NCBI GenBank assembly: GCA_934045075.1
Contig: OW203723.1
Location: 26,315,615 to 26,379,614 of the forward strand
DNA: 64,000 nt
Reading direction: 5' to 3'
From: Yponomeuta sedellus
Taxonomy: Eukaryota > Arthropoda > Insecta > Lepidoptera > Yponomeutidae
Below, piece after piece: positions 41,116 to 49,548 of this stretch. A program made the translations under genes and the position numbers. The notes beneath the pieces were generated by a model, which did not search any database, was not told the origin of the DNA, and worked only from the letters and a program-made list of their open reading frames with translations. Within the stretch, counting starts at the first letter, position 1; each line of letters opens with the position of its first letter.

Positions 41116-44100
41116 ATGGCTGCTCCATATCTGCAGGCGAATATCAACCACTGTGCCAGAGCTCAGGATCTGTTGGTCCAGAGCATGGCAGAGTGGTTGA
41201 TTCAAGTAGCCGTGGTCTCTGAGCCCTACCTGGTTCCCGCTCGGGATAACTGGGTGTCGGACCGGGAGGACTTGGTGGCCATCGTCGCCCGTCCGGCGGC
41301 GGGCTCCTGTCCCTTCGACGTCATTGCGAAGGGCAAGGGATGCGTGTTGGCCGTTACGGGCGGCGTTGCAGTTATTGGGGTGTACTTTTCGCCCAGCAGG
41401 AGCCTCGCTGACTTCGAGCAAATGCTCGTGGAAGTCGGGGCTCTGATGGGACAAGCACACCCCAACCCCGTGCTGGTCGCGGGGGATTTCAACGCCAAGT
41501 CAACGGCGTGGGGATCCTCAGCGACTGATGCGCGGGGGGAGGAGCTAGAAGATTGGGCAGTGTCGATGGGGTTGGTCCTCCTCAACAGGGGATCGGTGGA
41601 CACTTGCGTGCGGCAACAGGGCGGGTCAATCGTGGACATCACGTTCGCGAGCCCCGCCCTCGCCCACCGAGTGACGGGCTGGTGCGTCAGGGAGGATGTG
41701 GAGACATTATCAGACCACCGGTACATACGGTTTGATGTCTCCGCACTGCCTGACGCTCCGGCTGCGGATCGCCGATCCCCGGTTGGTGGGGGTCCGCGCT
41801 GGCAGCTGAGGCAGCTGGACCCTGAGGTCGCCAGGGAGGCGGCCCTGGTGGAGGCCTGGGTGGCTGGGCCTGATCCCGGGTCAGATGTGGACGGCGGAGC
41901 GGAGCGGCTCGTCGGTGCCCTCGGCCGCATCTGCGATGCAGCTATGCCGAGGGCAAAGCCGGCGGCTTCGCCGAGTCGCCGGGTGTATTGGTGGCGTGAC
42001 GAGATTGGCAATCTGCGTCGAGAGTGTGTGGCGGCACGCCGCCAATACACCCGGTGCAGAAGAAGAAGAGCTCGGGATCGGGCCGAGCAGGACACCCTGT
42101 ATGCCACATACAGGGCCGCCTGCAAGAGGCTACAGGCCACCATCGCCCAGGCGAAGGCGGCGGCTTGGGAGGAGTGGCTCGAGACTCTGAACGCGGATCC
42201 GTGGGGGCGCCCCTACAAGGTGGTCAGGCGGAAACTTCGCCCCTGGGCTCCCCCACTGACCAGGAGTCTCGAGCCAGACTTCGTCGCGAGGGTCACTTCG
42301 ACGCTGTTTCCGCGGAGGGCGGAGTTTAACCCTCCGCAAATGGCACCCTTGCCTCCCTCTGCGGAAACAGAGCCGGAGGAAGTGCCGCCGGTCTCAGCGG
42401 CAGAGCTCGGGGCGGCGATTCTGAAGCTTCGGTCGAAGAACACCGCCCCGGGCCCAGATGGTGTGCCGGGACGCGCCGTGGTGCTGGCGATGACGCAGCT
42501 GGGAGACCTGGCGGTGTCCTTGTTTTCCGCGTGCCTCGTCGAGGGTCGATTCCCGCGACCCTGGAAGACGGGTAGGCTCGTCCTTCTGCGGAAGGACGGC
42601 CGTCCGGCCGAATCGCCGTCGGGCTATCGGCCCATCGTGCTGCTCGACGAGGCGGGCAAGCTCTTTGAGCGAGTGCTCGCTGCACGTCTCGTCGAGCATA
42701 TGACATCGGTGGGCCCCGATTTGAACGACGCGCAGTTCGGCTTCCGTCGCGGGCGATCGACAATCGACGCAGTTGCGCGGGTGCGAGACATCGCCGAGGG
42801 AACGGTCTCACGGGGTGGGGTGGTGTTGGCGGTTTCGCTTGATATCGCGAACGCCTTCAACGCCCTGCCCTGGGAGACCGTGAAGGAGGCCCTAAGATAC
42901 CACGGCGTGCCCCGGTACTTGAGGAGGGTGATGGCGGACTACTTCGTCGACCGGACCATAGTATATCCGGCCCGGGACGAGTGGTCCGCCTTCGCGATGT
43001 CGTGCGGTGTTCCGCAGGGGTCGGTCCTCGGACCGCTCCTGTGGAACATCGGCTACGACTGGGTGCTGCGTGGGGCCAATTTGCGGGGGGTCGGCGTGAC
43101 ATGTTACGCCGACGATACCCTCGTGACGGCCCAGGGCAGCACCCACAGGGAGGCGGCTCTCCTCGGCACGGCGGGTGTCGCCCATGCCGTGCGGAGGATT
43201 CGCAGCCTCGGCCTGGAGGTGGCGCTCAATAAGTCCGAGGCTGTGGTCTTTCACGGCCCTCGGAACGCGCCGCCTCCAGGAATGAGCATTGTGGTGGGTG
43301 GGACCTCCATCGCCGTCGCACCGCACATGCGCTACTTGGGCATCGTGCTCGACGGTCGATGGAGGTTCACGGAGCACTTCCGGCGCTTGGCCACCAGGCT
43401 GGTGGCCTCGGCCGGAGCGCTCTCGGGGCTGCTCCCTAATATCGGGGGGCCTGGAGGGAGCTGTCGCCGCCTGTACGATGGTGTGGTGCGCTCTATGGCG
43501 CTCTACGGGGCGCCAATATGGGTGGACGCCCTAGGGTCCGTGAACCGGACCCTCCTGCGGCGCCCGCAGCGGGTCATGGCGACCCGGCTGGCCCGAGCGT
43601 ACCGCACCACCTCGTATGAGGCGGCGACGGTGCTGGCTGGTAGCCCTCCGTGGGACCTCGAAGCCGAGGTACTCGCGGAGGTCTACTGGCGCAGCGCGGA
43701 GGTTCGCGCCAACGGCGGGATGCCTCTTCCGGAGCAGATCGTGCGGTGGAGAGAGGGAACCCGCGACGGTCTGTTCCGGGAGTGGGGGGAGAGGTTGGCG
43801 CGACCTACCGCCGGCCTCGAGGTGGTGGCCGCCGTTCGGCCCGTCCTTCGGGACTGGGCCGACCGCAGGCACGGCGCCCTGACCTACCGTCTGGCGCAGG
43901 TCCTCACCGGGCATGGATGCTTTGGTGTGTACCTGTGCCGGATAGCGGGTCGGGAGCCGTCGACGGCGTGCCACCACTGCGACGCGGCGGAGGACACGGC
44001 GCAGCACACGCGCGCCGTGTGCCCCGCATGGGCGGAGCCGCGTGCCCAGCTGGCCGCGGCTATTGGGGCGGACCTCTCGCTGCCGGCGATCGTCAGTGCG

Positions 44101-44271
44101 ATGGTCGGCAGCGAGGAGGCCTGGGGGGCGGTCCTCGCGTTCTGCGAGGCCGTCATGGCGAGGAAGGAGGCGGCGGAGAGGGTGCGAGAGGATGATCCTC
44201 TTGCGCTCCCTCTCCGCCGTCGGAGAACCGGGCGCAGACGGCGGGCGTATGCCGACCGTCTGCCGCCATAA
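41116..44271 (+). CDS. SART-type ORF2: telomere-targeting endonuclease and reverse transcriptase
   Basis: 1051 residues, complete. The APE-type endonuclease has LQANINHCARAQ (residues 6-17), E36 in SEPY, GDFNAKS (D near 124), SIVDITFAS and SDH (199-201). RT follows: NTAPGPDGVPGRAV, RPIVLLDEAGK, FRRGRSTIDA, SLDIANAFNALPW, GVPQGSVLGPLLWN and catalytic YADD (664-667). The C-terminal finger begins at about C952 (CHHCDAAEDTAQHTRAVC). There is no RNase H domain. The enzyme is expected to nick telomeric repeats and prime reverse transcription from its RNA 3' end. GC-rich codon use is shared with all SART-type elements here. Confidence 0.92.
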   Translation: MAAPYLQANINHCARAQDLLVQSMAEWLIQVAVVSEPYLVPARDNWVSDREDLVAIVARPAAGSCPFDVIAKGKGCVLAVTGGVAVIGVYFSPSRSLADFEQMLVEVGALMGQAHPNPVLVAGDFNAKSTAWGSSATDARGEELEDWAVSMGLVLLNRGSVDTCVRQQGGSIVDITFASPALAHRVTGWCVREDVETLSDHRYIRFDVSALPDAPAADRRSPVGGGPRWQLRQLDPEVAREAALVEAWVAGPDPGSDVDGGAERLVGALGRICDAAMPRAKPAASPSRRVYWWRDEIGNLRRECVAARRQYTRCRRRRARDRAEQDTLYATYRAACKRLQATIAQAKAAAWEEWLETLNADPWGRPYKVVRRKLRPWAPPLTRSLEPDFVARVTSTLFPRRAEFNPPQMAPLPPSAETEPEEVPPVSAAELGAAILKLRSKNTAPGPDGVPGRAVVLAMTQLGDLAVSLFSACLVEGRFPRPWKTGRLVLLRKDGRPAESPSGYRPIVLLDEAGKLFERVLAARLVEHMTSVGPDLNDAQFGFRRGRSTIDAVARVRDIAEGTVSRGGVVLAVSLDIANAFNALPWETVKEALRYHGVPRYLRRVMADYFVDRTIVYPARDEWSAFAMSCGVPQGSVLGPLLWNIGYDWVLRGANLRGVGVTCYADDTLVTAQGSTHREAALLGTAGVAHAVRRIRSLGLEVALNKSEAVVFHGPRNAPPPGMSIVVGGTSIAVAPHMRYLGIVLDGRWRFTEHFRRLATRLVASAGALSGLLPNIGGPGGSCRRLYDGVVRSMALYGAPIWVDALGSVNRTLLRRPQRVMATRLARAYRTTSYEAATVLAGSPPWDLEAEVLAEVYWRSAEVRANGGMPLPEQIVRWREGTRDGLFREWGERLARPTAGLEVVAAVRPVLRDWADRRHGALTYRLAQVLTGHGCFGVYLCRIAGREPSTACHHCDAAEDTAQHTRAVCPAWAEPRAQLAAAIGADLSLPAIVSAMVGSEEAWGAVLAFCEAVMARKEAAERVREDDPLALPLRRRRTGRRRRAYADRLPP

Positions 44272-44326
44272 CGGGGGCCTTCGGGCGGTGGGTCGGGGGG
44301 CCCGCCGCTCGACTAAGAGGTCCCGT

Positions 44327-44364
44327 GCTGGAAGGCGCTCTGCGTGTTCCGGAGTGCCTTCAGC
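44327..44364 (+). other. GCGTGWTCCG-loop hairpin in the H 3' UTR
   Basis: GAAGGCGCTC pairs with GAGTGCCTTC (one G-U), extended by GCT/AGC across a bulge, around loop TGCGTGTTCCG. The CTC/GAG pairs replace CCC/GGG of S1, a compensated change. Confidence 0.7.
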
Positions 44365-44482
44365 GGAGTAGGGGGGACAAAGATCCCCCCGGAGGAGTGC
44401 CCGCAAGGGCGCCCGCAGACGGGGTCGCGGAAGTGTGCGCAAGCGTCCCCGTGGCCCCGTCCTTTGCGGTGCGGAGGAACAC

Positions 44483-44589
44483 CCCAGGAGTTTTAGTCGG
44501 TATACCGCCCTTTTCAGGGCGGGGAGTCCGACATAACCACTGTGCTCCCCCGAGCCGGTGGTACCCGTAATTGGGGTTTCTCCTGGGTG
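44483..44589 (+). other. Four-helix 3'-terminal RNA fold, element H
   Basis: Sequence essentially identical to that of S1, so S units carry the same recognition end as this autonomous element. Confidence 0.8.
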
Positions 44590-44606
44590 AAAAAAAAAAA
44601 AAAAAA

Positions 44607-44623
44607 GGTTAGGTTACGTTAGG
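44607..44623 (+). repeat. Telomeric tract with variant unit TTACG
   Basis: GGTTAGGTTACGTTAGG separates the poly(A) of H from the poly(T) of A7; the elements are tail to tail across 17 bp. Confidence 0.95.
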
Positions 44624-45670
44624 TTTTTTTTTTTTTTTGGTAACGCGGGGGAATGCATTTACGCACTTCACCACTCTGCTGTCAGGGGACAACAGAGCGG
44701 CTTCGTGTGGGACTCCCAGCCCGAGGGCTGGACTACCCACTAAACCCCCGCGGTGATCCTCCTCTCCTCTACCGGGTCGCGGGGTAGGCCAAAGGTTAAG
44801 TCACCGCGACCCGGCAAGAGGTCGCCCCTCCTCGTGAGGGGCTCGACTGGTGGGGGAGCCAGAGTGGCTCCCCAGCGGCGCCCCCCGCCCCATCGCAACG
44901 CCTCATACGATGGGGCAAGGAAACGCCGCGTCTCCTCGGGGGGGCCCTATAGGCCCCCATACGCTCCAACGCGCCGCCCTCCCCCGACCCATTGCTCATA
45001 CAATAGGACAAGAGGAGGGCGGCGCATCGCTGCGAGGCCCGTCGCGTCGCTCACCAGCGCTTCTCTGAGAACAGAGAAGGTGGAGAGCGAGCGCGCGGGC
45101 CCTCTCTGTGCCGGAAGTCACCCCCGGATCACGCAGGGGCGCCTTCCGGCCCGCCGTGTTAGAGGCGGAGAGTCCCCTGACCCCCCGCCCACGGCACTGA
45201 TCCGACTGGTACGAGGCGCCCGGAGGCGCCCCCCCCAGCCGGACCTCCTCCTCTTGGTCGCTTGGGTCCCACTCCACGGTGTGAAGCAGGGCCCAAGCGA
45301 CTAAACGGTCGCAGGGGACAGGGAGAGAGGCGCACCGCAATACCAGCACTCCTCTTCCCCTGCGACCCCACCGCGTCCGCCATCAACCGGTGGCGGCCCC
45401 GGTAAGGCCGCGGCAGGCAGGGAGAGCGGCGCACCGTAATACCGGCACTCCTCTCCCGCCGCGGCCTCCTCCCTTCGGCTGCGATGCCGCCCATACGGCA
45501 TCGCAGCCCGCCTCAGTGGCGGTGCTGCCCATACAGCACCGCCACCTACTGACCGCTCGACTCACGAAGAGGAGCGGTCCCTCCGCGGTTGCTCTTTGTT
45601 TCACCGTGGTCCCGCAACCACGGCTACTAAAGCCCCCTCGCCACGACAAGGCGGCAACCGTCGAGGGGGA
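44624..45670 (-). mobile_element. Family A unit A7 (long form)
   Basis: Poly(T) 44624-44638; complete family A ends; duplicated hairpin domain present (about 45305-45475). The CCCCATCG/CGATGGGG hairpin near 44890 has a 12-base loop where most units have a short imperfect one. Confidence 0.8.
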
Positions 45671-45676
45671 GGTTAC

Positions 45677-45677
<1 letters not shown>
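45671..45677 (+). repeat. Variant telomeric GGTTACG
   Basis: Single variant unit between A7 and A8, repeating the TTACG of 44613-44618. Confidence 0.85.
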
Positions 45678-45764
<87 letters not shown>

Positions 45765-46350
45765 GTAACGCGGGGGAATGCATTTACGCACTTCACCACT
45801 CTGCTGTCAGGGGACAACAGAGCGGCTTCGTGTGGGACTCCCAGCCCGAGGGCTGGACTACCCACTAAACCCCCGCGGTGATCCTCCTCTCCTCTACCGG
45901 GTCGCGGGGTAGGCCATAGGTTAAATCACCGCGACCCGGCAAGAGGTCGCCCCTCCACTAGAGGGGCTCGACTGGTGGGGGAGCCAAAGTGGCTCCCCAG
46001 CGGCGCCCCCTGCCCCATCGCTACGACGGGGCAAGGAAACGCCGCGTCTCCTCGGGGGGGCCATATAGGCCCCCATTCGCTCCAATGCGCCGCCCCCCCC
46101 CATCCCATTGCTAAAACAATGGGACTAGAGGGGGCGGCGCATCGCTGCGAGGCCCGTCGCGTCGCTCACCAGCACCTCTCTGAGAACAGAGAAGGTGGAG
46201 AGCGAGCGCGCGGGCCCTCTCTGTGCTGGAAGGCACCCCCGGATCACGCAGGGGCGCCTTCTGGCCCGCCGTGTTAGAGGCGGCGGGTCCCCTGACCCTC
46301 CGCCCACGGCCCTGGTCCGACTGGTACGAGGCGCACAAGGCGCAGGGGGA
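45678..46350 (-). mobile_element. Family A unit A8, internally or 5' deleted, 86-nt poly(A)
   Basis: An uninterrupted T run of 86 (45678-45763) is the longest here. The unit ends after GGTACGAGGCGCACAAGGCG and then CAGGGGGA, so most of the 5' half is missing. Confidence 0.8.
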
Positions 46351-46362
46351 GGTTACGTTAGG
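46351..46362 (+). repeat. Variant telomeric GGTTACGTTAGG
   Basis: Between A8 and E; contains the TTACG variant again. Confidence 0.9.
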
Positions 46363-46380
46363 TTTTTTTTTTTTTGGTTA

Positions 46381-46489
46381 CGCGGGGGAATGCATTTACG
46401 CACTTCGGCGCCCTGTTGCCGGGGGACAACAAGGCGCCTTTGTGTGGGACTCCCAGCCCGGAGGCTGGACTACCCACTAAACCCCCGCG
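46381..46489 (-). other. Four-helix 3'-terminal RNA fold, element E
   Basis: Same P1 and P2 as family A, but P3 is GGCGCCTTGTTG paired with CAACAGGGCGCC around a CCCCC-containing loop; family A has a different P3 sequence that also pairs. Confidence 0.75.
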
Positions 46490-46794
46490 GTGTTCCTCCT
46501 CTACTCTACCGGGTCACGGGATATGCCAGAGGTTAAGTCACCGTGACCCGGCGAGAGGGCGTCCCATAGGACTCTCCTTGTGAGGGGGGGCCGCACGGAC
46601 CCCCCCTGCGCTATGAAAGCGTCGACTTGCCCGCACGCCCGCCCCCCGGGGCTCCTCTGTATTCAGAGGAGGCCGTGGGCGGGCGCGCGGGCACCCTATG
46701 TTTTGCCGGAAGGCACCCCGGAACACGCGAAGGCGCCTTCCGGCTCGCCGTGATGGTGGGCGGGGGGTCCCCCGACCCTCCGCCCACGGCCGCT

Positions 46795-47545
46795 CTAGTC
46801 GGGGGTGCGCGCATATCCCGCGCGGTGCCGCCCCCTATTTGGACGGCGGGGCGGGAGCGTGAGCCCTGCCCGCTCCCGTTCCCGCAGCTCCTCTCGTTTG
46901 GCCGCCATCACCTCGCTAGCGAACGTGGCGACGGCGGCCCAACTCTCTTGGCTGCCGGCCATTTGCGGGATAATGGCCGGCAGCGACAGGTCGGCCCCCA
47001 CAACGGCCATGAGGGAGGTCCGCTGCGCGCTCCAGGCGGAGCACACAGCTAGCGTGTGCTCCGCCGTATCCTCCTCGTTGGACGCGTAGTACCGGCACTC
47101 GGGGCCCGACTCTATCCCTACCACCTCCCACAGGTACTTGGCAAAGCAGCCGTGACCTGTGAGGAGTTGGGTCAGGTGATAGGTCGACGCCCCGTGCGCC
47201 CGCTCCACCCATGGCCGCAGGACCGGCCGGACCGCCTCCACGAGTCTCCGACTCGCGGAGGGGTCCTCCAACCTCAGGGCCCACCTTCGGAAGAGATCGT
47301 CGCGAGCCTCCTGCCTCCAACGTACGATCTCTGCCGGGGTGGGCCACCCTCCACTGTTCCGCATCAGGGCACTCCGCTCGTACACCTCCCTGAGGACTCC
47401 CGCCTCGAGGTCCCAGGGGAGACTCGCCGCTAACAAACACGCCGCCTCGTAGGAGACGGTGTGGTACGCTCTTGCAGCCCTCTGCGCTATTACCCGTTGC
47501 GGGCGGCGCAACAAAGCTATGTTGCTAGCGCAGAGGGCCTCCGCA
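46795..47545 (-). CDS. SART-type ORF2 C-terminal fragment of element E
   Basis: Open from the truncation point (AEALCASNIALLRRPQRV) to the stop, about 250 codons, without a real start. It matches H around RRPQRVMATRLARAYRTTS, the DLEAEVL region, LLTGHGCF and the terminal EDTAEHTLAVC finger. The first half of the zinc finger reads CRYYASNEED, with Tyr where H has His/Cys, so metal binding may be altered. RT catalytic motifs lie upstream and are lost. No RNase H is present, unlike elements C and D that share this orientation. Confidence 0.8.
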
Positions 47546-47557
47546 GGTTACGTTAGG
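47546..47557 (+). repeat. Variant telomeric GGTTACGTTAGG
   Basis: Between E and A9; third recurrence of the TTACG unit. Confidence 0.9.
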
Positions 47558-48608
47558 TTTTTTTTTTTTTTTTTGGTAACGCGGGGGAATGCATTTACGC
47601 ACTTCACCACTCTGCTGTCAGGGGACAACAGAGCGGCTTCGTGTGGGACTCCCAGCCCGAGGGCTGGACTACCCACTAAACCCCCGCGGTGATCCTCCTC
47701 TCCTCTACCGGGTCGCGGGGTAGGCCATAGGTTAAATCACCGCGACCCGGCAAGAGGTCGCCCCTCCACTAGAGGGGCTCGACTGGTGGGGGAGCCAAAG
47801 TGGCTCCCCAGCGGCGCCCCCTGCCCCATCGCTACGACGGGGCAAGGAAACGCCGCGTCTCCTCGGGGGGGCCATATAGGCCCCCATTCGCTCCAATGCG
47901 CCGCCCCCCCCCATCCCATTGCTAAAACAATGGGACTAGAGGGGGCGGCGCATCGCTGCGAGGCCCGTCGCGTCGCTCACCAGCACCTCTCTGAGAACAG
48001 AGAAGGTGGAGAGCGAGCGCGCGGGCCCTCTCTGTGCTGGAAGGCACCCCCGGATCACGCAGGGGCGCCTTCCGGCCCGCCGTGTTAGAGGCGGCGGGTC
48101 CCCTGACCCTCCGCCCACGGCCCTGGTCCGACTGGTACGAGGCGCACAAGGCGCCCCCCCCAGCCGGACCTCCTCCTCTTGGTCGCCCGGGTCCCGCTCC
48201 ACAGTGTGAAACAGGGCCCAGGCGACTAGACGGTCGCAGGGGATAGGGAGAGAGGCGCACCGCTATACCAACAATCCTCTTCCCCTGCGACCCCACCGCG
48301 TCCGCCATCAGCCGGTGGTGGCCCCGGTAAGGCCGCGGCAGGCAGGGAGAGCGGCGCACCGTAATACCGGCACTCCTCTCCCGCCGCGGCCTCCTCCCTT
48401 CGGCTGCGATGCCGCCCATACGACATCGCAGCCCGCCTCAGTGGCGGTGCTGCCCATACAGCACCGCCACCTACTGACCGCTCAACTCGCAAGCGAGGAG
48501 CGGTCCCTCCGCGGTTGCTCTTGGTTTCACCGTGGGTGTGTTCCCGCCCGTAGGCCCCCACGGCTACTTAGCCCCCTCGCCACGACAAGGCGGCAACCGT
48601 CGAGGGGG

Positions 48609-48611
<3 letters not shown>
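47558..48611 (-). mobile_element. Family A unit A9 (long form)
   Basis: Poly(T) 47558-47574. Complete ends and duplicated domain. The hairpin near 48530-48565 (CCGTGGG/CCCACGG) has a long loop differing from other copies. Confidence 0.8.
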
Positions 48612-48694
<83 letters not shown>

Positions 48695-49512
48695 GTAACG
48701 CGGGGGAATGCATTTACGCACTTCACCACTCTGCTGTCAGGGGACAACAGAGCGGCTTCGTGTGGGACTCCCAGCGACACGGAGCTGGCATAACCTCCGT
48801 GACGACTGGACTACCCACTAAACCCCCGCGGTGATCCTCCTCTCCTCTACCGGGTCGCGGGGTAGGCCATAGGCTAAATCACCGCGACCCGGCAAGAGGT
48901 CGCCCCGTGAGGGGCTCGACTGGTGGGGGAGCCAGAGTGGCTCCCCAGCGGCGCCCCCTGCCCCATCGCAACGCCTCATACGATGGGGCAAGGAAACGCC
49001 GCGTCTCCTCAGGGGGGCCCTATAGGCCCCCATACGCTCCAACGCGCCGCCCTCCCCCGACCCATTGCCCATACAATAGGACAAGAGGAGGGCGGCGCAT
49101 CGCTGCGAGGCCCGTCGCGTCGCTCACCAGCGCTTCTCTGATGAAGCAGAGAAGGTGGAGAGCGAGCGCGCGGGCCCTCTCTGTGCTGGAAGGCACCCCC
49201 GGATCACGCAGGGGCGCCTTCCGGCCCGCCGTGTTAGAGGCGGAGGGTCCCCTGACCCTCCGCCCACGGCCCTCTGGTCCGACTGGTACGAGGCGCACGA
49301 GGCGCCCCCCCCAGCCGGACCTCCTACTCTTGGTCGCCTGGGTCCCGCTCCACGGTGTGAAGCAGGGCCCAAGCGACGCCACCTCCGACCGCTCCAAGGA
49401 GCGGTCCCTCCGTGGTTGCTCTTGGTTTCACCGTGGGTGGCTGTCCAACACCCACGGCTACTTAGCCCCCTCGCCACGACAAGGCGGCAACCGTCGAGGG
49501 GGTCGAGGGGGA
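48612..49512 (-). mobile_element. Family A unit A10, 82-nt poly(A), altered P2
   Basis: T run 48612-48693. Inside P2 the usual inner helix is replaced by a longer one: CACGGAG/CTCCGTG around GTTATGCCAG (48775-48806). The CCGTGG hairpin near 49430 has become CCGTGGGTG/CACCCACGG. The duplicated domain is absent. Confidence 0.8.
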
Positions 49513-49546
49513 GGTTACGTTAGGTTAGGTTAGGTTAGGTTAGGTT
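49513..49546 (+). repeat. Telomeric tract, one TTACG then TTAGG x5
   Basis: Separates A10 from F1. Confidence 0.95.
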
Positions 49547-49548
49547 TT

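Larger units (their letters stand above)
38276..44606 (+). mobile_element. Element H, apparently complete SART-type telomeric retrotransposon
   Basis: 5' UTR 38276-38757, ORF1 38758-41112, ORF2 41116-44271, 3' UTR 44272-44589, poly(A) 44590-44606, then GGTTAGG. Both ORFs are open and in the same frame, separated by TAG TAG. Orientation relative to TTAGG and gene content match the SART family of Bombyx. No lesion is visible, so it may be active. Confidence 0.9.
46363..47545 (-). mobile_element. Element E: SART-type ORF2 end in TRAS orientation
   Basis: Poly(T) 46363-46375. The 3' UTR (46376-46794) is a diverged version of the family A tail including the four-helix end and the GCGTGTTCCG hairpin. 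Coding sequence is the C-terminal part of a SART-type ORF2. It is 5' truncated at about 47545. E is the only coding relative of family A in the window and so the best candidate for its helper lineage. Confidence 0.8.

Noticed and set aside
39618..41147. 509-residue minus-strand frame
   Set aside because: Antisense of H ORF1, with no motif support.
45383..45881. Frames with poly-Lys or poly-Phe runs of about 28 residues
   Set aside because: Products of reading through poly(A)/poly(T) tails at element borders.
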